A stretch of DNA of 64,000 nt. Source: CAYULW01 sp964445815. GTDB taxonomy: Bacteria > Bacteroidota > Bacteroidia > Flavobacteriales_E > Vicingaceae. The stretch lies in contig CAYULW010000005.1 of assembly GCA_964445815.1 (NCBI GenBank), positions 124,001 through 188,000 of the forward strand. Direction: 5' to 3'. This document shows positions 1-8,890 of the stretch, one piece after another. The translations under genes and the position numbers were made by a program. The notes beneath the pieces are model-generated. The model saw only the letters and a program-made list of their open reading frames with translations. It made no database searches and was not told the DNA's origin. Within the stretch, counting starts at the first letter, position 1. Each line of letters opens with the position of its first letter.

Positions 1-1
1 A

Positions 2-2401
2 ACAATCATTGTTCCTGGATTTGTTCAAAAACGAGTATGGGTGTCTAACCACACTTATCCCGGCCCCGGAGATTATACCATCAGTGTTACAGACCCAAAT
101 CGAAATGCTGGAGTAGATAATATTAATAATTCTTCAGCCGTGCCATTTTATGTCAAAAGTTTGTTGAGAATTTTTCCAATAAGCGGCATCTATAACAATT
201 CTCCCGTTTTGCTTAATGATCCGATTGATGATGCTTGTTTGGGTCAAACATTCATTCACAATGTAGGTGCTGTAGATAGTGACGGCGATAGTTTAGCATA
301 TGCCATTTCACCCAGCTTTGGCCTTCAGGGGACTTTGGCTCCGGGTTATGAGTTTCCACCTGCAAGTAACCGGATTTTTGTTGATCCAATAAGTGGTGAT
401 TTACGCTGGGAGAACCCCTCTCAATTAGGGGTATATAATATAGCAATTGAAGTTTCGGAATATAGAAATGGAGTTTTAGTTGGACGTGTGCTAAGGGACA
501 TTCAAGTTGTAGTCTATGCTGGTTGTGATAATATCCCTCCTCGTATTTCTGTTGATCGGGAGCTATGTGTTATTGCTGGTTCATCTATTAATCTGCCAAT
601 ACGTGCTTTTGATCAAAATATAAACGATGATGTTACACTTTCTATAACCGGTGAAATTTTTGCAACAAGTTTCCCGAATCAAGCAAATCAAATTATTAAT
701 TCTGCATCAAATCCAACAAGCGGATCTGTCCTTTGGAATACCATATGTGACAATGTTAGAGAACAACCTTATGGAATTAGTATCAAAGCAACTGATAACG
801 GAACTGATAGGGGATCAACTGACCTTGCTACTTTTGAAAATTCCGACATTAGGGTAATTGGCCCCCCTGTAAGCAACTTTTTGGCTCAAAATGATAAGCG
901 AAACATTCGTTTAAGTTGGGATAATTATACATGTACAAATGCAGTAGGGTATAAAATATACAGAAGAGTAAATTTTGCTGGATATACTCCAGACTCATGT
1001 CAGAAAGGCGTGCCGGAGTCAACGGGTTATCAACTGATAAGAGAAATTAACACTTTAAATCAAACCACCTTTATTGATAATAATGATGGTTTAGGCTTAG
1101 TTCCTGGAAGGATTTATTGTTATTTGATTACCGCAGTATTTCCTGATGGAGATGAAAGTTATGCCTCAGCAGAAACCTGTAGCGAAGTGAAAATGTACAT
1201 TCCGGTTATGACTAAGGTTGATGTTGATACAACTGATGCATTAAATGGACGAATCGATATTGCTTGGTTTCCACCTGATTCTTTGGATGCGACTGCATTC
1301 CCTCCTCCATACAGATATATTGTTTATCAAATTAACCAAGATGATTCTGGGCAATTAGTAGATTCCACTAATGGACTTTACGATACGCTTTATTCGGTCG
1401 AGCGATTAAATACAGAAGATGAATTTTACTCCTATAAAGTAGACTTATTTAGTTATGGAAATGGAAAGAGCTTGGTTGGATCTTCTCCAATTTCTCAGTC
1501 AATATTTCTAACTACTTCGGGACAGGATAATCGAATAAAATTAAAATGGTCTAATAATACTTCATGGGAGAACGATTCGTTTATTGTATACAGAAAGGCA
1601 ATGGGTGAACCAGATTATATCGAAAGAGCACGTATTGATAAGGGGGAATATGTAGATTCAAATTTGACAAATGGTCTCCAATATTGCTACTTTGTTGAAT
1701 CTATAGGTCGCTACAGGTTAAGTTCTATTGATTTTCAACTGCTTAATCGTTCGCAAATTTCTTGTACTTCTCCTGAAGACTTAACCGTTCCATGTTCTCC
1801 ATTATTTCAAGTTACAGGCGATTGTAAAAATGATCAATTGACTTTAACTTGGGATAACCCTAATCTGACCTGTCCTGAAAATTCTGATGTAGTGGGATAT
1901 AAGATATTTCGTTCAGCAACTTTAGAAGGAGAGATGGAAGTATTAGATAGTGTTCAAAACCCTAATACATTGACTTATACAAATACCTTAAAGTCAGTAG
2001 CTGGTTGTTATTTAGTTCGAGCCATCGACTCTTCAGGCAATTATAGTTTGGCAACTGAGAGAAAGTGTGTGGAGTATTGTCCTATTTATGAATTACCCAA
2101 CGTTTTTACGCCAAATGGTGATGGAAGCAATGATATATACGTTCCTTTAGAATTTCCAAAATTCAGGTATGTTGACTCTGTAGATTTTAAGGTATTTAAT
2201 CGTTGGGGAGAATTGGTTTTTGAAACAACACAGCCCGAGTTAAACTGGACCGGAGAGCATCGTGAGAGTAAAGAATTGGTTTCAGATGGCCTATACTATT
2301 TTAGGTGTATAGTTTATGAACAAAGTATAGAAGGAACTGAATCCAGAGTCATAAGAGGTACAATTACTATCTTAGACAGTCGGAAAAAAGCAGTTGAATA
2401 A
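2..2401 (+). CDS. T9SS type B cargo protein with fibronectin-III-like modules (5' end outside window)
   Basis: The reading frame is open from base 2, so the gene begins before the window and only the C-terminal 799 residues are visible. A cadherin/Ig-like stretch with DSDGDSLAY lies near residues 90-165. Three or four fibronectin-III-like modules follow (repeated YKIYR, IVYRK and YKIFRS strands). The last ~100 residues form a gliding-motility-associated type B sorting domain, with NVFTPNGDGSNDIY, FNRWGELVFE and WTGEH. Proteins with this tail are exported through the type IX secretion system to the cell surface or medium. Many cysteines suggest disulfides. The stop overlaps the riboflavin synthase start by one base (TAATG), so the two may be translationally coupled despite unrelated roles. 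The ligand or function of the repeats cannot be told. Confidence 0.85.
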   Translation, partial: TIIVPGFVQKRVWVSNHTYPGPGDYTISVTDPNRNAGVDNINNSSAVPFYVKSLLRIFPISGIYNNSPVLLNDPIDDACLGQTFIHNVGAVDSDGDSLAYAISPSFGLQGTLAPGYEFPPASNRIFVDPISGDLRWENPSQLGVYNIAIEVSEYRNGVLVGRVLRDIQVVVYAGCDNIPPRISVDRELCVIAGSSINLPIRAFDQNINDDVTLSITGEIFATSFPNQANQIINSASNPTSGSVLWNTICDNVREQPYGISIKATDNGTDRGSTDLATFENSDIRVIGPPVSNFLAQNDKRNIRLSWDNYTCTNAVGYKIYRRVNFAGYTPDSCQKGVPESTGYQLIREINTLNQTTFIDNNDGLGLVPGRIYCYLITAVFPDGDESYASAETCSEVKMYIPVMTKVDVDTTDALNGRIDIAWFPPDSLDATAFPPPYRYIVYQINQDDSGQLVDSTNGLYDTLYSVERLNTEDEFYSYKVDLFSYGNGKSLVGSSPISQSIFLTTSGQDNRIKLKWSNNTSWENDSFIVYRKAMGEPDYIERARIDKGEYVDSNLTNGLQYCYFVESIGRYRLSSIDFQLLNRSQISCTSPEDLTVPCSPLFQVTGDCKNDQLTLTWDNPNLTCPENSDVVGYKIFRSATLEGEMEVLDSVQNPNTLTYTNTLKSVAGCYLVRAIDSSGNYSLATERKCVEYCPIYELPNVFTPNGDGSNDIYVPLEFPKFRYVDSVDFKVFNRWGELVFETTQPELNWTGEHRESKELVSDGLYYFRCIVYEQSIEGTESRVIRGTITILDSRKKAVE

Positions 2402-2985
2402 TGTTTACAGGAATTATTGAATCTTTAGGCCAAGTTGCTGATATTCAAAAAGAAAAAGAAAATTTAAGATTTCGAATAAAATCTTCTCTCATTAATGAGC
2501 TTAAGATCGATCAGAGTATTGCTCACAATGGAGCATGTCTGACAATAGAGAAAATTAATGATCAAGATGAAACTTACGAAGTTGTTGCTATAAAAGAAAC
2601 ACTTGAAAAAACCAATCTCGCTCAGCTCAAAGAAGGCGAATTTATTAACTTAGAACGTTGCATGCAAATAAACGCTCGAATAGACGGGCATATCGTCCAA
2701 GGTCATGTAGATGCTATAGCAGTACTCACGAGAATTAGTGAGCAACAAGGGAGTTGGCAATTCGATTTTGAGCTTTTAGAGCCTTCAAAGCTAATTGTTG
2801 AGAAAGGCTCAATATGTGTAAATGGAGTTAGTCTAACGGCATTTAATATAGACGATTCTCATTTTTCGGTTGCAATAATTCCTTATACCTATGAGCATAC
2901 CATTTTTAAAGATTTGAAAGAGAAGATGTCTGTTAATATTGAATTTGACATCATCGGCAAGTATGTTCAAAGGTTAAATGCCTAA
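2401..2985 (+). CDS. ribE: riboflavin synthase, alpha chain
   Basis: Converts two 6,7-dimethyl-8-ribityllumazine molecules to riboflavin plus a pyrimidinedione, the last step of riboflavin synthesis in the cytoplasm. The protein has 194 residues, near the usual ~200-215. It starts with the diagnostic MFTGIIESLG and consists of two lumazine-binding barrel repeats. The second begins around residue 91 (RIDGHIVQGHVDA) and carries VNGVSLT; the first has the matching NGACLTI. The end GKYVQR is typical. Its ATG overlaps the stop of the upstream surface protein by one base. Its stop interlocks with that of metF on the other strand (four shared bases). No other riboflavin gene is in the window. Confidence 0.95.
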   Translation: MFTGIIESLGQVADIQKEKENLRFRIKSSLINELKIDQSIAHNGACLTIEKINDQDETYEVVAIKETLEKTNLAQLKEGEFINLERCMQINARIDGHIVQGHVDAIAVLTRISEQQGSWQFDFELLEPSKLIVEKGSICVNGVSLTAFNIDDSHFSVAIIPYTYEHTIFKDLKEKMSVNIEFDIIGKYVQRLNA

Positions 2986-3929
2986 AAGACATCACTTGCG
3001 ATTTTTCTTACTGCAGTTGATTTTCCCATTGTATAATAATGAACACAAGGAACCCCAAACTCAATCAGTTCTTTAGTTTGTTGTATGGCCCATTCACTCC
3101 CCACTTGAGAAACATCTTCATTTGACTTGCACTTTTCCAATTCATCAGTTAATTCTGTTGGTAAATCTATATGGAAGAATTTTGGTAAGAATGTAATGTG
3201 CCTCAAACTTTCAATTGGCTTTAAACCCGGTATAATTGGGACATTGATACCGGCTTTTCTACAAGCTTCTACAAAAGCAAAGAACTTTTTATTATCATAA
3301 AATAGTTGGGTTACAATATAATCTGCTCCAGCATCAATTTTTTCTTTTAATCTTTTGATGTCGGCACTCATATTAGGCGCTTCAAAATGCTTTTCAGGGT
3401 ATCCAGCTACTCCAATAGTAAATTTAGTTGGACTTGCATGTTGCAAATTATCATCCATGTAAATGCCATTATTGAGATCGACGATTTGTTTGACGAGGTC
3501 AACAGCGTATTTATTCCCTCCTTGCTCTGGTACGAAATGTGGTTCTGTTTTTATAGGGTCTCCTCTTAAAGCCAAAACATTATTTATGCCTAGGAAATTA
3601 AGATCAATCAGTGCATTTTCAGTTTCTTCTTTATTAAATCCCCCACAGATTAAATGCGGAACCGCCTCAATATTATATTTGTTTTGAATGGCAGCACAAA
3701 TACCAACCGTACCGGGTCTCTTTTTTATTGAGATTTTTTCGAGATAACCTTTTTCTCTTCTTTTGTATATGAATTCTTCCCTATGGTATGTGACATTAAT
3801 GAATGCCGGGTTGAATTCAATAAGAGGGTCAATGCCTTCATAAATTGATTGAATGCTTTTTCCCTTTAGTGGGGGTAATATTTCAAAAGAGAATAAGGTT
3901 TTATCTGTATTTTTTATCTGTTCAATCAT
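2982..3929 (-). CDS. metF: methylenetetrahydrofolate reductase (NAD(P)H)
   Basis: Reduces 5,10-methylene-THF to 5-methyl-THF for methionine synthesis, using FAD. The 315-residue protein opens with MIEQIKNTDKTLFSFEILPP, where FSFE is the conserved start of the TIM barrel. It also has NVTYH, the LALRGDP motif (FAD/folate region) and GADYIVTQLFYD. The frame stays open upstream to a TTG at 3959, but that extension runs into a promoter box and a terminator hairpin, so the ATG at 3929 is chosen. It is convergent with ribE and shares four bases with it. Length and motifs match the bacterial MetF family well. Confidence 0.95.
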   Translation of the reverse strand: MIEQIKNTDKTLFSFEILPPLKGKSIQSIYEGIDPLIEFNPAFINVTYHREEFIYKRREKGYLEKISIKKRPGTVGICAAIQNKYNIEAVPHLICGGFNKEETENALIDLNFLGINNVLALRGDPIKTEPHFVPEQGGNKYAVDLVKQIVDLNNGIYMDDNLQHASPTKFTIGVAGYPEKHFEAPNMSADIKRLKEKIDAGADYIVTQLFYDNKKFFAFVEACRKAGINVPIIPGLKPIESLRHITFLPKFFHIDLPTELTDELEKCKSNEDVSQVGSEWAIQQTKELIEFGVPCVHYYTMGKSTAVRKIASDVF

Positions 3930-3948
3930 ACTCGATTTTAAAAACATG

Positions 3949-3956
3949 CAAATATA
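3949..3956 (-). promoter_or_regulatory. TAnnTTTG -7 box upstream of metF
   Basis: On the minus strand the sequence reads TATATTTGC, matching the Bacteroidota -7 consensus TAnnTTTG, about 20 bases before the metF ATG at 3929. No good -33 TTG is seen because that region is occupied by the terminator stem. The assignment is by motif only. Confidence 0.5.
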
Positions 3957-3957
3957 C

Positions 3958-3988
3958 AAAAGCCACCTGCCTTTAGGCGGTGGCTTTT
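3958..3988 (-). terminator. rho-independent terminator after the 970-residue type B protein gene
   Basis: A strong hairpin with arms AAAAGCCACC and GGTGGCTTTT, a further GCC/GGC pairing after one bulged T, and a TTTA loop. It starts 22 bases past the stop of the minus-strand gene at 4011. A-rich and T-rich flanks on both sides make it usable in either direction. It abuts the metF promoter box. Confidence 0.85.
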
Positions 3989-4010
3989 GTATAAATAGGT
4001 AGTAGGTAGA

Positions 4011-6923
4011 TTAGCGAATAAGCGTTATGGTCCCTTTCATTATATCATATGCCGGATCATTAATGTCCAATACATAATAATAGGTTCCTGACTCATGATC
4101 GTCTCCATCCCAATCATTGAAATAATTATCATCTTCATAGATGAGTTTTCCCCATCTATTATAAATTTGTAAGTGGCTTCCGGGAATTAACTCAAGGAGA
4201 TCAAATCTGAGGTAATCATTAATTCCATCACCGTTTGGCGTGAATACATTAATCGGTTTTACAATAATTTCACAAGCGTCTGCAAAGCCAACAGGACCAT
4301 ACTTACAAGGGGAATTAGGGGGCAAATTTTCGCCATTAACGGCTCTTACCCAAATTGACTTTTGAGCACCAAATTCCGTATGATTGATAAAAAATTCACC
4401 ATTAGCAGTATCCCAAGTAACTCGATTATCTGAACTGATCTCAAAATGATCTGCTCCTTTCATGCCTGGCCATTCAAATACTTGTTTAATGTTTCCACCA
4501 TTCCAAGTTACCTGTACACATTTGGGTTTTGATTTTTTCAAATCTTCTGCAACTGCAACGAATCCTGTATCAGAACCTGTACAGAGACCGTTTTTCGTTA
4601 CAAGTAAAGAATACCAGCCCGTATTATCAACTCGATATGCTGAACTATCTGAAGGGTTTGATGGATCCATACTTATAATAGAATCATAATTAGATGCACC
4701 ATCATACTTAAACCACTGATAAGTATAATCTGCACCTCCTTTATATTGAACACTATTCTCAAGCAGATAGGTTTCAAAATAACATACGGCCGTATCTCTA
4801 TAAATATCTACATCAACAGGCTTTCTAGAAACATTAAAAGTATCTGAAACCAAACAAACACCATTATTTAACTCGACATTATAAACATATACCCCAGGGC
4901 CGGCTTGTGCTAAATTAAGATCAGTTGAAAGCGTTTTGATGGTAGTAAATCCTTTATTCGGGAATTGAAACTCCCATTTTTGGAAACTTCCCCCAGTATT
5001 ATTATCTACTGTATCCATATTTACTATTGGCCAAGCTTCATTGGGGCAAAGATCAAAATCAGGTACATAAACAGGAGCATTTTTAGTAAACTCGATGTCC
5101 ATTAAACTGGTATCATAACATACAGCGGGAGGAGCCTCAGGGCAACCTTCTAAATTAACACCAATTTCAACCTGAATATCATATTTATTTGTGTCCGGAC
5201 CTGTAAGACGTCTAGGTGACCAATCGTCTGTCCGGTTAAACGGAATTCGGGAACGACTTGTTAGAGTCGTATCTAAAGTATCAGTTAAGGGGATATTAGT
5301 AAATATCTCTTTGTAATGAATGACCCAAGTATAAAAATCAGCATCATTAATACCAGCATCAACTATTGGTTGAGGATGGTCGGCGGGTGTACATTTTCGA
5401 ATAGGATCTTCACCAACATAATCATATGAATAATTATCATTTACGTATATAGGAATTGTATGGTATTGAGGCATTGCAACTCCGCATTGAGACAAAATGG
5501 TGTTATTGTCCGTCCCTTTATCTAAGAAAAGCAAATATTTGCCAGGCCTTATTGGTTTTTCCAAATGAATATTAATTCGCGTTGTATTGTTATCCGCTCC
5601 ACATGGGAAAGTCACATATTTAATTTCTACAGGACAGAATGGTTGTTCAACCGTTCCTTGACTAATTCTAAAATCACTTCCTGAAGGTTCAATTGAATTG
5701 CAACGTGCAGCAATATCTCCCAATTCGAATCTTAAAACAGTCTCTGTACATTCGAATTCCCAAGCATTCTCTGTTTGGTTGAATATTTCTCCTCTAAAAA
5801 GTGGGATACTTCTATTACAAGCATCAGTAAATTGCAGCCGTGTATCTCGAGTTGTAGTTGAAATGCGTGTTCTTACACTATCCAAAGTAGGCAAGGAATC
5901 AGTTCCTAAGGGGTCACCAGGTATGCAATTCCCATTTGGATCAAAACATTTATTTTTCTTAACGTACATCCAACGCCATCGTTCAATTAGAATGGTTAAA
6001 GAAGCTAGGCCTACTTCAGTTGCTTGGAACGTAAGAATTCCTGTATTAGGGTCGAGAGTGATGGGTACAGCAGATTTAAATGGATTACGAGGCCCAAACC
6101 CGGGGGTATATAATACCGCTTGACCTGGAGCAGCTAGGGGGGCAGATAATGTAAATGCAAGAGAGTCGTCTTCTCTACAGGGTACAGTAGCTTCTGCAAA
6201 AGGAATTCTATAGTGATAAAGCTCATTCAAACAAAAACCTGGGGCGGGAGAGTTGGGGTCAGAAAACTCTAAACCACTCGCATCTCTACGGTTATATAAA
6301 GTCGTATCAAAAAGAAGTGTATCTGGTTCTATGACTTCTCCCGCTAACATCACAACAGAATCATATAAATTATTAAGAAAGGCATCTACATATATCCCTT
6401 GATCTCCAGGAATATTGGTAGCTGCACTTGGTCTACAACAACTTTCATATGAGAAACGCCAATCAAATGCAGGAGGTAATAGGATGACTTCTGGATTGCC
6501 ATTAGCATCTTGGTAGCGATACCAAACTTCTTCAACATCTACACAGCCTACCACTTTAGGACATGGTAAAGTGGAATCAATAGGAATGTCTAAACAAATA
6601 TTTGGAGGGGAACCTGTATTAAGCGGACATCCTGTAACTGGGTCAACAACTGTAAAGGAATCCAGAGTGAGTGGGATAGGGTTTGGGTAAAGTGTTGATG
6701 AGACATTCACATCAACTGTTGGTTGTGCACCAATTCCATTGCAATCATAATAAACCTTCGCATAAACTTCATATGGTCTTGGATCATTTGGGCCTTCACT
6801 ACAGTCGCCAACATATTTATAGAATAACTCCACTACAGCTATGTGTGTAGCATTAAGATTTTGTGAACCAATAAATAAACAGAAAAAAAGCCCTAAAAAA
6901 GGCAATATGGTATTCTTCTTCAT
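4011..6923 (-). CDS. T9SS type B sorting domain surface protein
   Basis: A 970-residue exported protein. The start is ATG at 6923 (MKKNTILPFLG); an upstream in-frame TTG at 6929 adds only two residues. The N-terminal ~25 residues are a signal peptide, with mature protein probably from THIAVVELFYKYVGDC. The body is cysteine-rich with Ig/PKD-like folds. The last ~85 residues are a type B (gliding-motility-associated C-terminal) domain with NVFTPNGDGINDYL, IYNRWGKLIYED and GTYYYVL, so export through T9SS is expected. The order of an N-terminal THI-type domain, a cadherin-like segment (EDDSLAFTLS) and a type B tail resembles the truncated protein at the left edge, suggesting distant paralogs. Its own terminator follows. 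Function at the surface is unknown. Confidence 0.85.
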   Translation of the reverse strand: MKKNTILPFLGLFFCLFIGSQNLNATHIAVVELFYKYVGDCSEGPNDPRPYEVYAKVYYDCNGIGAQPTVDVNVSSTLYPNPIPLTLDSFTVVDPVTGCPLNTGSPPNICLDIPIDSTLPCPKVVGCVDVEEVWYRYQDANGNPEVILLPPAFDWRFSYESCCRPSAATNIPGDQGIYVDAFLNNLYDSVVMLAGEVIEPDTLLFDTTLYNRRDASGLEFSDPNSPAPGFCLNELYHYRIPFAEATVPCREDDSLAFTLSAPLAAPGQAVLYTPGFGPRNPFKSAVPITLDPNTGILTFQATEVGLASLTILIERWRWMYVKKNKCFDPNGNCIPGDPLGTDSLPTLDSVRTRISTTTRDTRLQFTDACNRSIPLFRGEIFNQTENAWEFECTETVLRFELGDIAARCNSIEPSGSDFRISQGTVEQPFCPVEIKYVTFPCGADNNTTRINIHLEKPIRPGKYLLFLDKGTDNNTILSQCGVAMPQYHTIPIYVNDNYSYDYVGEDPIRKCTPADHPQPIVDAGINDADFYTWVIHYKEIFTNIPLTDTLDTTLTSRSRIPFNRTDDWSPRRLTGPDTNKYDIQVEIGVNLEGCPEAPPAVCYDTSLMDIEFTKNAPVYVPDFDLCPNEAWPIVNMDTVDNNTGGSFQKWEFQFPNKGFTTIKTLSTDLNLAQAGPGVYVYNVELNNGVCLVSDTFNVSRKPVDVDIYRDTAVCYFETYLLENSVQYKGGADYTYQWFKYDGASNYDSIISMDPSNPSDSSAYRVDNTGWYSLLVTKNGLCTGSDTGFVAVAEDLKKSKPKCVQVTWNGGNIKQVFEWPGMKGADHFEISSDNRVTWDTANGEFFINHTEFGAQKSIWVRAVNGENLPPNSPCKYGPVGFADACEIIVKPINVFTPNGDGINDYLRFDLLELIPGSHLQIYNRWGKLIYEDDNYFNDWDGDDHESGTYYYVLDINDPAYDIMKGTITLIR

Positions 6924-7066
6924 AATCAAATCTTTCAGTGCAAGACGTAAAGAAACAACTTTTTTATAATTTTTTCAACACTTTGCCCTGCAATTATTGC
7001 CACTTAGACGATATTCTCTTTTTGTAAGTTGCACGAAGAATTAAAAAGATTTGGATGAATTAAACT

Positions 7067-7074
7067 TAATTTTG
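7067..7074 (+). promoter_or_regulatory. possible -7 box for lepA
   Basis: TAATTTTG fits TAnnTTTG and lies 20 bases before the lepA ATG. No -33 TTG is found at the right spacing, so this is a weak call. The 170-base gap between the divergent starts at 6923 and 7094 shows no other feature. Confidence 0.3.
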
Positions 7075-7093
7075 GACTTTCCTTTTTTTATCT

Positions 7094-8890
7094 ATGAAAA
7101 ACATTAGAAACTTCTGCATTATTGCTCATATTGATCATGGTAAAAGCACCTTGGCAGATCGCTTGTTAGAAACCACACAAACCATTTCTCAAAGAGAACT
7201 GCAGGCCCAGACTCTAGACGATATGGATTTAGAGAGAGAGCGGGGTATTACAATAAAAAGTCATGCGATACAGATGAACTATCAAAATGGCAATCAGCAA
7301 TATGTTTTGAACTTAATTGACACGCCTGGTCATGTTGATTTTTCTTATGAAGTTTCTCGTTCTATAGCAGCTTGTGAGGGTGCACTATTGGTCGTTGATG
7401 CAGCTCAAGGCATTCAAGCTCAAACAATTTCTAATTTATACCTAGCCATAGAACATGATCTGGAGATAATACCCATTCTGAATAAAATTGATTTGCCCAG
7501 TGCGATGCCTGAAGAAGTTAAAGACCAGATTATTGACTTGATTGGATGTGATCGTGAGGAAATATTATCAGCAAGTGGAAAGACCGGACAGGGTGTCCCA
7601 GAGTTACTAGAGGCAATTGTAGAACGAATTCCGGCTCCAAAGGGCAATGAAAATGCTCCTCTTCAAGCTTTGATATTTGATTCAGTTTTTGACTCTTTTA
7701 GAGGCATACACGCTTATTTTAAAATAGTGAATGGCCAGTTAAAAAAAGGCGAGAAGGTAAAGTTTGTGAACACAGGAAAGGAATATCACGCTGATGAGAT
7801 AGGTGTATTGAAATTAAAGAACGAACCTCGGAATGTGTTAAAAACAGGGGATGTTGGATATATTATTTCGGGTATAAAAACAGCAAGGGAAGTCAAAGTA
7901 GGTGATACCCTAACTTCAGTTGAACGACCTTGTTCTTCTGCCATACAGGGTTTTGAAAACGTGAAACCCATGGTGTTTGCCGGGATTTATCCCGTAGATA
8001 CAGAAGAGTACGAAGAGCTAAGAGAGGCCATGGAGAAATTGCAATTGAATGATGCCTCTTTAACCTTTGAACCGGAATCTTCTGCAGCTCTTGGTTTTGG
8101 ATTCAGGTGCGGTTTTTTGGGCATGCTGCACATGGAGATTATTCAGGAGCGATTAGAGCGTGAATTTGACATGACGGTCATTACAACCGTTCCAAACGTA
8201 TCTTATAAAGCCTATTTAGTCAAAAGACCGGATGAAGCAGTCATGATTAATAACCCTTCGGATTTGCCTGAAGTGACCCTTCTAGACAGAGTAGAAGAAC
8301 CATACATTAAAGCGCAAATTATTACAAAGTCGGATTATGTTGGCGCTGTTATGAATTTGTGTATAGAAAAGAGAGGTGAGCTTCAAAATCAAGTTTATCT
8401 AACTACTGATCGTGTGGAACTGACCTTTCATATTCCGCTTGCTGAGATTGTTTTTGATTTTTATGATCGTTTGAAAACAATTTCCCGTGGATATGCCTCA
8501 TTTGATTATCACCCCATTGGTTATCAGGAGTCTAAATTGGTAAAAATGGATCTGCTTTTAAATGGAGATCAGGTTGATGCCCTTTCTGCTTTGATTCATA
8601 AGGACAAGGCCTATGAGCTAGGCAAAAAGATTTGCTTAAAGTTGAAGGAGCTATTGCCTCGACAGCAGTTTGATATTGCGGTTCAGGCGGCAATTGGCTC
8701 AAAAATTATCTCCAGAGAAACGGTAAAGGCTCTTCGAAAAGACGTAACTGCGAAGTGTTATGGAGGGGATATTTCCAGAAAGCGTAAATTATTAGAGAAG
8801 CAGAAAAAGGGAAAGAAAAGAATGCGACAAATTGGGAATGTAGAGGTTCCTCAAAACGCCTTCTTAGCTGTATTGAAGTTGGACGATTAG
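7094..8890 (+). CDS. lepA: elongation factor 4 (LepA), ribosome-associated GTPase
   Basis: A translational GTPase that acts on stalled or mispositioned ribosomes. It has 598 residues, exactly the family size. The G domain shows AHIDHGKST (residues 11-19), RGITIKSH (50-57), DTPGH (76-80) and NKIDLP (near 131). EF-G-like domains II, III and V follow, and the LepA-specific C-terminal domain ends KRKLLEKQKKGKKRMRQIG. The family assignment is secure because EF-G would be ~700 residues and contain domain IV. It diverges from the type B protein gene. It converges on thiL with a four-base overlap of stop codons (TTAG). Confidence 0.97.
   Translation: MKNIRNFCIIAHIDHGKSTLADRLLETTQTISQRELQAQTLDDMDLERERGITIKSHAIQMNYQNGNQQYVLNLIDTPGHVDFSYEVSRSIAACEGALLVVDAAQGIQAQTISNLYLAIEHDLEIIPILNKIDLPSAMPEEVKDQIIDLIGCDREEILSASGKTGQGVPELLEAIVERIPAPKGNENAPLQALIFDSVFDSFRGIHAYFKIVNGQLKKGEKVKFVNTGKEYHADEIGVLKLKNEPRNVLKTGDVGYIISGIKTAREVKVGDTLTSVERPCSSAIQGFENVKPMVFAGIYPVDTEEYEELREAMEKLQLNDASLTFEPESSAALGFGFRCGFLGMLHMEIIQERLEREFDMTVITTVPNVSYKAYLVKRPDEAVMINNPSDLPEVTLLDRVEEPYIKAQIITKSDYVGAVMNLCIEKRGELQNQVYLTTDRVELTFHIPLAEIVFDFYDRLKTISRGYASFDYHPIGYQESKLVKMDLLLNGDQVDALSALIHKDKAYELGKKICLKLKELLPRQQFDIAVQAAIGSKIISRETVKALRKDVTAKCYGGDISRKRKLLEKQKKGKKRMRQIGNVEVPQNAFLAVLKLDD

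Noticed and set aside
3930..3959. Longer metF starting at TTG 3959
   Set aside because: The added codons overlap the TATATTTG promoter box and the terminator hairpin; homologous MetF proteins begin close to the chosen ATG.
5698..6123. 141-codon open frame on the plus strand
   Set aside because: It is antisense to the 970-residue type B protein, has no recognisable domain, and the minus frame has a signal peptide and sorting domain.
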